DNA of 10,721 bases, from positions 1 through 10,721 of the forward strand of contig JAEYUE010000096.1 of the NCBI GenBank assembly GCA_023433655.1, read 5' to 3'. Positions 1-9,397 of the stretch are shown here, piece after piece. A program made the position numbers and the translations under genes. Numbering within the stretch: position 1 is the stretch's first letter; the number at the start of each line of letters is the position of its first letter. The DNA comes from Pseudomonadota bacterium. GTDB lineage: Bacteria > Pseudomonadota > Alphaproteobacteria > Caulobacterales > Caulobacteraceae. The notes under the pieces were generated by a model that saw nothing but the letters and a program-made list of their open reading frames with translations, had not been told where the DNA came from and made no database searches.

Positions 1-278
1 TGGTTGAGGTCGCCGCAGGCCATGATCACCGAGTCCAGCGCCCGCATCTCGGCATGCAGCAGGCCGACGGCGTTGTATTCCCAGTCGTCCGACCGGAAGG
101 AGTTCGAACAGACCAGCTCGGCGAGGCCGTCGGTGTGGTGGGCGTCGGTCTTGACGCCGGGGACGCCGCGCATCTCGTGCAGGACGACGGGTACGCCGGC
201 GCTGGCGATCTGCCAGGCGGCCTCGGAGCCGGCGAGGCCGCCGCCGATGACGTGGACGGGGGAGGGGGAGGAGGTCAT
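1..278 (-). CDS. trmFO: TrmFO, methylenetetrahydrofolate-tRNA-(uracil-5-)-methyltransferase, N-terminal part (cut by window edge)
   Basis: This is a folate- and FAD-dependent enzyme that makes 5-methyluridine at position 54 in the T-loop of tRNAs, acting in the cytoplasm. About 92 N-terminal residues are visible. They begin with a Rossmann FAD-binding motif, VHVIGGGLAGSEAAW, at residues 8-22. After it come stretches typical of TrmFO: VVLHEMR, then TDGLAELVCSNSFRSDD, then NAVGLLHAEMR. The family is usually about 450-480 residues, so most of the gene lies beyond base 1. The ATG at 278 has an AAGG ribosome binding site a few bases upstream and places the FAD motif at the usual distance from the N-terminus. 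The gene diverges from the membrane-protein cluster starting at 385. Identification rests on recognising the conserved N-terminus and is strong. Confidence 0.93.
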   Translation of the reverse strand, partial: MTSSPSPVHVIGGGLAGSEAAWQIASAGVPVVLHEMRGVPGVKTDAHHTDGLAELVCSNSFRSDDWEYNAVGLLHAEMRALDSVIMACGDLN

Positions 279-332
279 GGCGGCCTTCTAGTCATCCCGG
301 GCCGCCCCGTCAGCCGGGAAAGGCGCCGCAGT

Positions 333-361
333 TTGGCGGCAAGCTTCACTGTGGTTAAGAT
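333..361 (+). promoter_or_regulatory. Candidate sigma-70-type promoter for the membrane-protein cluster
   Basis: A TTGGCG hexamer (333-338) and a TAAGAT hexamer (356-361) are separated by 17 bases. Each matches four of six positions of the housekeeping consensus. A start of transcription near 368 would leave a leader of about 17 bases, including the GGGGAGGG ribosome binding site at 371-378. In GC-rich alphaproteobacteria such matches are only suggestive. The position, in the 106-bp gap between divergent genes, is the main support. Confidence 0.35.
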
Positions 362-384
362 GGCTCCGCCGGGGAGGGCGAACG

Positions 385-1344
385 ATGAAGAATTTTTCCG
401 TAACTGAAGCCATTGCGGAGCCGTTCCGCCAAGCCGGGCGCAGGCCTATGGCCACGGTGGTGTGGGGACTGGTGCTGCTGGCGCCGACGGTGCTGGTCCT
501 GGCTGCGATCGTCCCCCTCTTCCTTGATCTCATGGCCTCGGGCGCCCTGGAGCAGGGACCGGGCGCCGAGATGTCGCCCTTCGACGACGACTTCACCGCC
601 ATGATGCAGTTCCAGATCTGGAGCCAGCTGGCCAACATCGCCCAACTGTTCACCGTCCTGCTTGTCACTACGGCGATCGTCCGCGCCGTGTTCGCGAACC
701 GCCGGGGCGACAGGTCCGCCTTCCTCCGCGTCGGCATGCAGGAGCTTTACGTGGCCGTGGTCGGCGTGACCGTCGGCATCGGCATGATCCTCCTGATCAT
801 CGTCGTCGCGTTGCTGGCGGTGGCCGCCGCTCTGGCCATGAGCGGCGCGCCCGACCCGTGGCGGACCCTGATCTATGTCGGAATGGGCGTGGTCCTCGCT
901 GTCGGCTGCCTTGCCCTCTGGGGACGGCTCGCCCTACTGGCTCCGGCCAGCATCCGCTACAACACCTTCGCCTTTGTCGAGGGATGGAGGCTGGGCAGGG
1001 GGCAGACCCTGCGGTTGCTCAGCGTCATGATCCTGCTCTTCCTGATCGGCGTCGTGCTCGCCATCGCTGTGGTCCTGCTGGCCATGATGATCGCCATGGC
1101 GGTCAGCGGCAGCGTCGCCGTCGCGGACCCCGAGGCCTTCGCCGCCTGGCTGGAGGGCCTGCCAGGCCAGCCCGCCCTGATGATCGGTCTCGGGCTGCTG
1201 CTTTTGCTGCCTATGGCGTGGCTCCAGGGCTTTGGCCAGCTGATGACCACGGCGCCGTTCGCACGGGCGGCATGGGACCTCTCTGCCGGGCCGGAAGCGC
1301 CGGCGTCGGCGAATTCCGCTGACACCGCCCCGATCGCCGATTAG
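385..1344 (+). CDS. Six-helix integral membrane protein of unknown function (paralogue A)
   Basis: I do not recognise a named family with certainty. The 319-residue protein shows about six long hydrophobic segments: roughly 23-48, 80-101, 121-150, 157-184, 206-239 and 259-284. The soluble loop at about 50-78 is acidic and the C-terminal tail is short and polar. There is no signal peptide or visible catalytic motif. It is a paralogue of the next gene: FLRVGMQEL (113-121) and the N-x-F-A-F motif (193-197) recur in the neighbour at a one-residue offset, with the same helix layout. The ATG at 385 follows a GGGGAGGG ribosome binding site with good spacing. It is first in an apparent three-gene operon ending in a CPBP protease. 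The overall look resembles uncharacterised DUF-type alphaproteobacterial membrane proteins. A transport, scaffolding or envelope role would be a guess. Confidence 0.85.
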   Translation: MKNFSVTEAIAEPFRQAGRRPMATVVWGLVLLAPTVLVLAAIVPLFLDLMASGALEQGPGAEMSPFDDDFTAMMQFQIWSQLANIAQLFTVLLVTTAIVRAVFANRRGDRSAFLRVGMQELYVAVVGVTVGIGMILLIIVVALLAVAAALAMSGAPDPWRTLIYVGMGVVLAVGCLALWGRLALLAPASIRYNTFAFVEGWRLGRGQTLRLLSVMILLFLIGVVLAIAVVLLAMMIAMAVSGSVAVADPEAFAAWLEGLPGQPALMIGLGLLLLLPMAWLQGFGQLMTTAPFARAAWDLSAGPEAPASANSADTAPIAD

Positions 1345-1375
1345 GCTGACGCCCGAATACGCACAGGAGGGGACA

Positions 1376-2296
1376 ATGGCGTTTTCAGGCAGTGACGCGG
1401 CGTTCGAGGGCTTCCGGCTCGTCAGACGCAATCCGGTGGCCCTTGTCGCCTGGACCCTGCTGTATGCGGTCGTCAGCCTGCTCAGCCTGTTCGCCATGTC
1501 GAGCGCAATCGGCCCTTTGACGGCCTGGGGGGAGCGCATGGAGGCGCTGGAGGGAACCTCGCCGACGCCGGAAGAGGTCTTCGCGGCGTTCCAGGGTTTC
1601 GGGCAGGTCATGCTCGGCCTGTCGTGGCTGATACCTCTGTCGCTGGCCGTCAGCGCCATGCTCATGGCCGCCGTGGCCCGCGCCGTGCTGAATCCCCGCG
1701 CCGGCGGATTCGGCTACCTGCGTCTGGGCATGGACGAGCTGCGCGTTTTCGTGGTGACCCTGGTGCTGGGCATCCTGATGTTCTGCGCCTGGGTGGCGCT
1801 GGCGGTGCTGGTCGGCGTGCTGGGCGGGATCGCCGGCGCCTCGGGCGCGAACTGGATGTGGCTTCTGGTGGTGCTTGGCGGCCTCGCCGGCGTCGCCGCC
1901 ATCATCTGGATCGCTGTCCGCCTGAGCCTCGCGGTGCCGATGACGGTCGCGGAGAACCGCTTCGCCTTCTTCGATTCCTTCAGTCTGACCCGCGGCCGCT
2001 TCTGGTCCCTGCTCGGCATGGCCGTGATCGCCTTCGTCATGGTGCTGGTCATCAGCCTGCTGTCCTGGGTGGTGACGCTGCCTCTCAGCATGATGGTCGG
2101 AACCGACGTCTGGGCCGGCGGCAGCAGCGATCCGGAGACGATCGCGGCGGCGCTGGACGTGACCAATCCGTGGGTCATCCTCAGCGCCCTTGCGGAAGCC
2201 GTTGTCTACGCCCTGACCGTCGGCGTCATGTATGCGCCGTTCGCCGCCGCCTACCGTGACCTCAAGGGCCTCGGGGCGGAGACGCCGACCGCCTGA
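1376..2296 (+). CDS. Six-helix integral membrane protein of unknown function (paralogue B)
   Basis: This 306-residue membrane protein is a tandem paralogue of the gene just upstream. Hydrophobic segments lie at roughly 20-48, 77-104, 117-147, 150-180, 198-232 and 255-285. YLRLGMDEL (114-122) aligns with FLRVGMQEL of the upstream protein, and the motif N-x-F-A-F (194-198) sits in the same place, followed by an L-x-R-G-R/Q basic stretch before helix five. This suggests one ancestral gene that duplicated locally. The start is well fixed: AGGAGG at 1365-1370 lies five bases before the ATG, and the gap to the upstream stop is only 31 bases, so the two are probably co-transcribed. No catalytic residues or binding motifs are evident, and the function is unknown. 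The two proteins could work as a heteromeric pair, but that is inference from tandem placement and equal topology. Confidence 0.85.
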   Translation: MAFSGSDAAFEGFRLVRRNPVALVAWTLLYAVVSLLSLFAMSSAIGPLTAWGERMEALEGTSPTPEEVFAAFQGFGQVMLGLSWLIPLSLAVSAMLMAAVARAVLNPRAGGFGYLRLGMDELRVFVVTLVLGILMFCAWVALAVLVGVLGGIAGASGANWMWLLVVLGGLAGVAAIIWIAVRLSLAVPMTVAENRFAFFDSFSLTRGRFWSLLGMAVIAFVMVLVISLLSWVVTLPLSMMVGTDVWAGGSSDPETIAAALDVTNPWVILSALAEAVVYALTVGVMYAPFAAAYRDLKGLGAETPTA

Positions 2297-2338
2297 GCTG
2301 GCGCGCGGCGCCTCCCGTTGAGCGAATCGAAGGACACC

Positions 2339-3271
2339 ATGGCAGGCATCGAACTCTACGCGCCCAGGCGGCCCCGCCATCGCCGCACCTGGACGCTCGC
2401 CGCCCTGGTGCTGGCTGTCGTCTTTATTGTCGTCGGGCAGGTCGCCGGAGCGGTTCCCGGCATCATGGCGGGGCTTCTGACGCCGGAAGGCGAGCCGGTC
2501 GGCTGGCCGGGGACCGCCTGGACCCTCGTTTCCTTCGCCTTCACCGCGGGCATCGTTGTCCTCTGGGTGACGCTGTTCGAACGCCGGGGGCTGAAGGAGA
2601 TCGGCTTCAACGGCTCGGGGCTGAAGCGATTCCTGCGCGGCTACGCCATCGGACTCGCCTTCCTTGTCGCGGTCGTCGGGGTGATCTGGGCGCTGGGCGG
2701 CTACCGGATCGACGCCGGCGGGGCGTTCGTTGCCGCCAATGTCGGCGCCGCCCTGGTTCCGATCGCCGTGCTGCTGCTCGGCTTCGTCGTCCAGGGATCG
2801 ACCGAGGAAATTCTGACCCGCGGCTGGCTGATGCAGGTCATCGCCTCGCGGCACGGCCTGGCCTGGGGCGTCGGCCTCAGCTCGGCGCTGTTCGGCCTGC
2901 TGCACGCGGCCAACATCGATCCCTCGCCGGAACTGCTCACCGGGGTGCTGAACGTGGTGCTGTTCGGGGTCTTCATCGGCCTCTACGCGGCGCGCGAGGG
3001 CTCGCTGTGGGGCGTCTGCGGCTGGCATGCGGCCTGGAACTGGTTGCTCGGGCTCGGCTTCGGCCTGGAGGTCTCCGGTCAGGTGATCGAGACCACGCCG
3101 CTGGTCGTCGATCTCGCCACGCAGACCACTGTGCCGTGGTGGGTGACCGGGGCCGCCTTCGGGCCGGAGGGCAGCGTGGTCACCACCGCGGTGCTGCTGA
3201 TCAGCACCGTCGTTCTGATCGTGAAGGGACGCACGCGCGACCACGGCGTCGAGGCCGCGGCCGCCGGCTGA
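2339..3271 (+). CDS. CPBP-family intramembrane metalloprotease
   Basis: This 310-residue multi-helix membrane protein carries the motifs of the CPBP (CAAX protease and bacteriocin-processing, Abi) family. They are E-E-I-L-T-R at 156-161 (EExxxR), F-G-L-L-H at 185-189 (FxxxH, His189), and H-A-A-W-N at 230-234. These conserved Glu, His and Asn residues form the predicted metal-binding active site inside the membrane. Family members cleave prenylated proteins, process peptides or act in bacteriocin immunity and regulation; the substrate here is unknown. An in-frame TTG at 2318 would add seven residues, but the ATG at 2339 is preferred because AAGGA lies four bases upstream of it and nothing suitable precedes the TTG. 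It follows paralogue B by 42 bp and is probably the last gene of that operon. It converges on uvrA with a 9-bp gap. Confidence 0.88.
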   Translation: MAGIELYAPRRPRHRRTWTLAALVLAVVFIVVGQVAGAVPGIMAGLLTPEGEPVGWPGTAWTLVSFAFTAGIVVLWVTLFERRGLKEIGFNGSGLKRFLRGYAIGLAFLVAVVGVIWALGGYRIDAGGAFVAANVGAALVPIAVLLLGFVVQGSTEEILTRGWLMQVIASRHGLAWGVGLSSALFGLLHAANIDPSPELLTGVLNVVLFGVFIGLYAAREGSLWGVCGWHAAWNWLLGLGFGLEVSGQVIETTPLVVDLATQTTVPWWVTGAAFGPEGSVVTTAVLLISTVVLIVKGRTRDHGVEAAAAG

Positions 3272-3280
3272 CGGCCGTCC

Positions 3281-6187
<2,907 letters not shown>

Positions 6188-6267
6188 GGAATCCGGGAAC
6201 GCGGAGGAGCCGGGACAGGGTCCGGCGCGACGCCGCTATATGGGGACCAATTCGCGGAATTCAGCAA

Positions 6268-6282
6268 GAACAATGGGGGAAC
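6268..6282 (-). promoter_or_regulatory. LexA SOS box upstream of uvrA (GTTC-N7-GTTC)
   Basis: Read on the minus strand the site is GTTC, seven bases, GTTC, an exact match to the direct-repeat operator bound by LexA in alphaproteobacteria (GTTC-N7-GTTC or GAAC-N7-GAAC). It lies 81 bases upstream of the uvrA start. A TATAGC sequence at 6240-6235 on the minus strand could be the -10 element, which would put the operator just upstream of or over the -35 region. A 10-bp palindrome, GGAACGTTCC (6278-6287), overlaps the box. An exact match is expected about 0.3 times per window this size by chance at equal base use, so the position in front of an SOS gene makes it convincing. Confidence 0.82.
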
Positions 6283-6303
6283 GTTCCGGCTCCGGCCGTT
6301 CCG

Positions 6304-6326
6304 CTGCTGACAGCCTGTGTCAGCAG
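6304..6326 (-). terminator. Hairpin after the haemoglobin gene, possible transcription terminator
   Basis: CTGCTGACA (6304-6312) and TGTCAGCAG (6318-6326) are perfect reverse complements around a five-base loop, a 9-bp stem. It begins four bases past the stop codon of the truncated haemoglobin gene, where a terminator belongs. No T-run follows on either strand, so it is not a classic intrinsic terminator. It could act with Rho or protect the 3' end of the transcript, and it would separate haemoglobin transcription from uvrA. Confidence 0.5.
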
Positions 6327-6330
6327 GCCG

Positions 6331-6834
6331 TCACCCCCGCGGCTCCGGCGACCAGGGTTCGGCCCGCCGGATGTATCGTTCGCCCTTGCCAAGCAGCAGG
6401 CCGTTGGCGCCGGCGACGCCCAGTTCGAGGCTCTCGGCGATACGTTCCGCCCGCTCGATGAAGTGCTCGGCCGCCGCCGGCGGGCAGAGGTCTCGCGCGG
6501 CTGCCCGGAACAGCTCCAGCCAGCGATCGAAATGACGCGCGTCGACAGGCAGGGGCAGGTGCTTCGGCATCGGCCGGCCGTGGTAGACGCCGCTCATCAG
6601 CGCCACCGACGACCAGAACAGCCGCATCTGCTCGAGGTGGGGGGCCCAGTCGTGGATGCGCTCGTTGAACACCGGACCGATCAGCGGATCGGCGCGGACG
6701 CGCTCATAGAAGCCGTCGACAAGCCGGGCGATCATTGGCTCGTCAATACCGGTTTCGGAACGTATCTGCGCGACGATCGCGGCGCGGCGGCCGGCGGCGT
6801 CGCTCCTGTCGGGTACCTGGTCCATGCCGGCCAT
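6331..6834 (-). CDS. Group III truncated haemoglobin
   Basis: This is a 167-residue small haem protein of the 2-on-2 globin fold, group III (trHbP). By comparison with Campylobacter Ctb, as I recall its sequence, Tyr43 in FYERVR is B10, His66 is E7, His92 in P-x-P-K-H-L is the proximal F8 ligand, and Trp105 in HFDRWLELF is G8. The family-typical stretch FWSSVALMSG (73-82), then YHGRPMP (84-90), is present. Group III proteins bind oxygen tightly and have been linked to nitric oxide or oxygen stress handling, but the physiological role is poorly known. The start is uncertain between the ATG at 6834 and one three codons later; neither has a clear ribosome binding site. It is upstream of uvrA on the same strand, 143 bp away, but a hairpin and a separate SOS operator suggest independent transcription. 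Confidence 0.92.
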   Translation of the reverse strand: MAGMDQVPDRSDAAGRRAAIVAQIRSETGIDEPMIARLVDGFYERVRADPLIGPVFNERIHDWAPHLEQMRLFWSSVALMSGVYHGRPMPKHLPLPVDARHFDRWLELFRAAARDLCPPAAAEHFIERAERIAESLELGVAGANGLLLGKGERYIRRAEPWSPEPRG

Positions 6835-6991
6835 CTAAGGCTTGCGGAGCGCGGGCGCCAGCGTATCGGAGGCGCCGCCGGCGACCCGGTAACGGCTTCG
6901 TCACCGCCGCTCGCGGCCGAAATCGCTTGCGAGCGCGGCGCTTCGCCCTCATCTTGAGGTTCGAGTGAGTTTCACCGGAGGCCCGACGAAG

Positions 6992-7129
6992 ATGATCAGC
7001 GCGCTGGGAATTGGTTTCGCCCTTTCCGCCTCGCTGCTCGCGTTCGTCCATGTCCTCTCCCAGCCTCGCCCCAAGCCCGTCCGCATCCGCATTCGTGACG
7101 CTCGATCGCGTCGCGGCCCGCACGCCTGA
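6992..7129 (+). CDS. Candidate 45-residue membrane peptide overlapping the ABC-F start
   Basis: An ATG at 6992 opens a 45-codon frame ending in TGA at 7127-7129. The peptide begins with a hydrophobic stretch, ISALGIGFALSASLLAFVHVL (residues 2-22), that could span the membrane once. A strongly basic tail rich in Arg, Lys and Pro follows. CCGGAGG at 6975-6981 is a good ribosome binding site ten bases upstream, better than anything in front of the ABC-F ATG. The frame overlaps the first 80 bases of the ABC-F gene in another phase. It could be a real small protein, a leader peptide coupled to ABC-F translation, or chance. The basic tail lies where codons are shared with ABC-F, so its composition is partly forced. 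I recognise no family. Confidence 0.35.
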   Translation: MISALGIGFALSASLLAFVHVLSQPRPKPVRIRIRDARSRRGPHA

Positions 7130-8675
7130 CGGCCACACCCTCTTTACCGACCTGAGCCTCGCCTTCGGGCGCGAGCGCACGGGCGTCGTCGGCCGCAACG
7201 GCGCCGGCAAGACCACCCTGCTGCGCCTCGTCACGGGCGTTGCCGAACCCGCCGAGGGCGTCGTCGCGCGCAGCGGCAAGGTCGGATGGCTGGAGCAGCG
7301 GCGCGAGCCCCGGACCGGGGAAACCGTCCTCGACCTGCTGGGGGCCGGCCCCGCCATGGCCGTGGTGCGCCGCGTGTTGGCTGGCGAGGGCTCGGCGGAC
7401 GACCTCGCCGCCGCCGACTGGACAATGGAGAACCGGATCGGGATCGCCCTTGCCGAGGTCGGCCTGTCAGGCCTCGACGGCGCCAGGCCCGCGGCGTCCC
7501 TGAGCGGCGGCGAGCAGACCCGGGTCCGGCTGGCGGCCCTGCTGCTGGAAGCGCCCGACCTGCTGGTGCTGGACGAACCCACCAATCATCTGGACGCCGA
7601 TGGTCGGGCCGCCATCGCAGACCTGCTGGCGCGCTGGAAGGGCGGCGCCGTGGTGGTCAGTCACGACCGGGCGCTGCTGCGCCGGATGGACCGGATCGTC
7701 GAACTGTCGGGCCTCGGCGCCGCCCTCTACGGCGGCAACTACGACCACTTCGCCGAACGCAAGGCGGTAGAGCGAGCCGCGGCCGAGCGCGATCTCGACA
7801 CCGCCGAACGGGGCGCGGCCCAGGTCGCTCGCGAAAACCGGAAGGCCGTGGAGAAGAAGGCGCGGCGGGACAAGGCCGGACGGGCTTTCGCGGCGAGGAA
7901 GTCGGAGCCGAAGATCCTGCTCGGCGCCATGGCCGAACGCGCCGAGACCTCCGGGGCTCGCGAGAACCTGCTGGCCCAGCGACGGGCGGAGGCGGCCGAA
8001 GCCGTCCTTGGGGAGGCGCGGGCGCGGGTCGAACGCGTTCGGGCCATGGCCATCCCCATGCCGTCCTCCGGTCTGGCCGCCGGCAAGACGGTGCTGGCGC
8101 TGGACGAAGCGGTCTGGGACGCGCCGGATGGACGGCGCGTCGTCGGCCCGCTCTCGCTTCGCGTCACCGGTCCGGAAAGGCTGGCGGTCGCCGGTCCCAA
8201 CGGCGCGGGCAAGACCTCCCTGCTGAAGCTGATGTCGGGCGAGCGTCAGCCGACCTCGGGGCGCGTCGATCGCCCCGTCCCGGCGGCGCTGCTGGATCAG
8301 GAAACGGCGCTGCTTCGTCCGGACGAGACCCTGCTCGAGGCCTATCGCCGCCTGAACCCCGAGGCGACGTCCAACGAGGCCCACGCCGCGCTGGCCCGCT
8401 TCCTGTTCCGCAATACGGCGGCGCAGCGGATCGTCGGGACCCTGTCCGGCGGAGAGCGACTGCGGGCGGCCCTGGCCTGCGTCATGACCGGCGCCCGGCC
8501 GCCGCAGCTGCTGATCCTCGACGAGCCGACCAACCACCTCGATCTGGAGTCCCTCGCGGCGGTGGAGGCGGCCCTGACAGGCTATGACGGGGCCGTGATC
8601 GTGGTCAGCCACGATGCGGATTTCCTCGACGCCATCGGCGTGGAGCGGACGATCACGCTCAGGCCGTCCGGTTGA
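7050..8675 (+). CDS. ABC-F family ATP-binding protein
   Basis: This is a 541-residue soluble protein with two fused ABC ATPase domains and no membrane segments, the ABC-F pattern (EttA, Uup, YheS relatives) that acts on ribosomes. Domain one has Walker A GRNGAGKTT (48-56), signature LSGGEQ (151-156) and LDEPTNHLD with D175-E176. Domain two has GPNGAGKTS (382-390), LSGGER (465-470) and LDEPTNHLD with D491-E492. Between them, at about 230-330, lies a charged helical linker rich in Glu, Arg and Ala, matching the tRNA-contacting P-site interaction motif region. There is no Uup-like C-terminal coiled coil. The ATG at 7050 is chosen over an in-frame TTG at 7011 and a GTG at 7095 because it gives a normal N-terminus, but no ribosome binding site precedes it. 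Translation may be coupled to the overlapping small ORF. Whether it gives antibiotic resistance or is housekeeping cannot be told. Confidence 0.93.
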   Translation: MSSPSLAPSPSASAFVTLDRVAARTPDGHTLFTDLSLAFGRERTGVVGRNGAGKTTLLRLVTGVAEPAEGVVARSGKVGWLEQRREPRTGETVLDLLGAGPAMAVVRRVLAGEGSADDLAAADWTMENRIGIALAEVGLSGLDGARPAASLSGGEQTRVRLAALLLEAPDLLVLDEPTNHLDADGRAAIADLLARWKGGAVVVSHDRALLRRMDRIVELSGLGAALYGGNYDHFAERKAVERAAAERDLDTAERGAAQVARENRKAVEKKARRDKAGRAFAARKSEPKILLGAMAERAETSGARENLLAQRRAEAAEAVLGEARARVERVRAMAIPMPSSGLAAGKTVLALDEAVWDAPDGRRVVGPLSLRVTGPERLAVAGPNGAGKTSLLKLMSGERQPTSGRVDRPVPAALLDQETALLRPDETLLEAYRRLNPEATSNEAHAALARFLFRNTAAQRIVGTLSGGERLRAALACVMTGARPPQLLILDEPTNHLDLESLAAVEAALTGYDGAVIVVSHDADFLDAIGVERTITLRPSG

Positions 8676-9102
8676 AGGCCACCGCGCGGCCGTCGCCGGC
8701 GTTGGCGCGGCCGCTGGCGCCATAGGCCGACGGGCTGCCCCGTTGGGATGCCACCTCCGCGGCGATGGTCTTCACCAGTCCCTCGGAGATGATCCGCGCG
8801 GCCTCGATGGCGCGCGAGTGCCGGCTGAGCATGGTCTCGAAGGCCTCGGTGACACGCACCAGGGCGGCGCGTTCGCTGGCCGGGGCCGCGGCAAGCACCT
8901 CGGGGCGGGCCTTCACCTGCGCCGATTCGCGGCGATAGGCGTTGGCCAGGTCCTGGGTGCCGGCCAGGCTGGCGGCGGCGTCCTGCGGCCGGTGCGCCTC
9001 GAAGGCCTTCGCCTCGGCCCCAAGACTGGCGGTCAGCCGCTCTGTCAGATCGATCAGCTGGCGCACCCGGGCGGTGGCGTTCAGTTCGGCGGTTCCGGTC
9101 AT
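8659..9102 (-). CDS. flbY: FlbY-like flagellar protein (possible FlgN-type chaperone)
   Basis: This 147-residue protein is predicted to be mostly helical and soluble, with a disordered Gly/Ser/Ala-rich C-terminus. It is third in the flgI-cheL-flbY order that I associate with Caulobacter. Size, helix content and a segment with Leu and Ile spaced for amphipathic packing (about 13-30) are compatible with a FlgN-like export chaperone; this is inference. The start is the ATG at 9102, which overlaps the cheL stop as ATGA and has AGGAG at 9115-9111, eight bases upstream, so translation is probably coupled. An in-frame upstream start inside cheL at 9213 is not needed. The 3' end overlaps the convergent ABC-F gene by 17 bp. 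Gene presence is secure. The flbY name depends on synteny and memory of Caulobacter annotation. Confidence 0.75.
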   Translation of the reverse strand: MTGTAELNATARVRQLIDLTERLTASLGAEAKAFEAHRPQDAAASLAGTQDLANAYRRESAQVKARPEVLAAAPASERAALVRVTEAFETMLSRHSRAIEAARIISEGLVKTIAAEVASQRGSPSAYGASGRANAGDGRAVAFNRTA

Positions 9103-9395
9103 TGCGACTGCTCCTGCATCCTCAGCATCTGGGCCATGACTTGGTCCGCCAGGCCGATTCCGCCCGCCTTCACGGTCTGGCCGGCCATGGCCTCGATCAT
9201 GAAGCCGCGCCACATCGCCTCGGCCTCGCCGCCGCCGAACGGTCCGTCGGTCGACAGGCCCTCGAACATCGGCTTCAGCATCTGGGCCAGGAAGGAGGCC
9301 TCGAAGGCCTGCGCGGTCTCGCGCATCCGCGCCGTGGCGGCGGGCGCGGCCGGCGCCGGCTGGAGCAGGGCGGAGGAGACAGCCAGGTCGCTCAT
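9099..9395 (-). CDS. cheL: CheL / FlgJ N-terminal-like rod-binding protein
   Basis: This 98-residue protein matches the rod-binding domain found at the N-terminus of FlgJ, which caps and assists assembly of the flagellar rod in the periplasm. In Caulobacter the stand-alone form is called CheL. The conserved helix AFEASFLAQMLKPMFEGL (30-47) and the Gly-rich segment GGGEAEAMWRGFMIEAMA are visible, and the C-terminus (GIGLADQVMAQML) is typical. No muramidase domain follows, unlike enterobacterial FlgJ. The start is the ATG at 9395, because GAGGTG at 9409-9404 lies eight bases upstream. A GTG at 9401 would be only two bases from it. The flgI stop is two bases before the ATG, and the cheL stop overlaps the flbY start by four bases, so the three genes form one coupled operon. 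Confidence 0.85.
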   Translation of the reverse strand: MSDLAVSSALLQPAPAAPAATARMRETAQAFEASFLAQMLKPMFEGLSTDGPFGGGEAEAMWRGFMIEAMAGQTVKAGGIGLADQVMAQMLRMQEQSQ

Positions 9396-9397
9396 CC

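Noticed and set aside
352..358. TTAACCA on the minus strand, a CtrA-like half-site upstream of trmFO
   Set aside because: It is a single short half-site with no partner and no reason for cell-cycle control of trmFO.
2318..2338. TTG start for the CPBP gene seven codons upstream
   Set aside because: No ribosome binding site precedes it, whereas AAGGA precedes the ATG at 2339.
1385..3244. A 619-codon open frame on the minus strand antisense to paralogue B and the CPBP gene
   Set aside because: Its product is a low-complexity mix of Arg, Gln, His, Asp, Gly and Ala, as expected from the complement of GC-rich hydrophobic codons. The plus-strand genes have clear motifs, membrane segments and ribosome binding sites.
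3272..3280. Terminator between the convergent CPBP and uvrA genes
   Set aside because: The gap is only 9 bp and no convincing stem with a T-run is visible across the junction.
6959..6973. GTTC-N7-TTTC, a near-match to the LexA box upstream of the ABC-F gene
   Set aside because: It has one mismatch in eight fixed bases. Several such near-matches per window are expected by chance, and ABC-F is not a known SOS gene.
7467..8723. A 418-codon minus-strand open frame antisense to the ABC-F gene
   Set aside because: Antisense shadow of a well-supported ABC-F gene; no domain motifs and biased composition.
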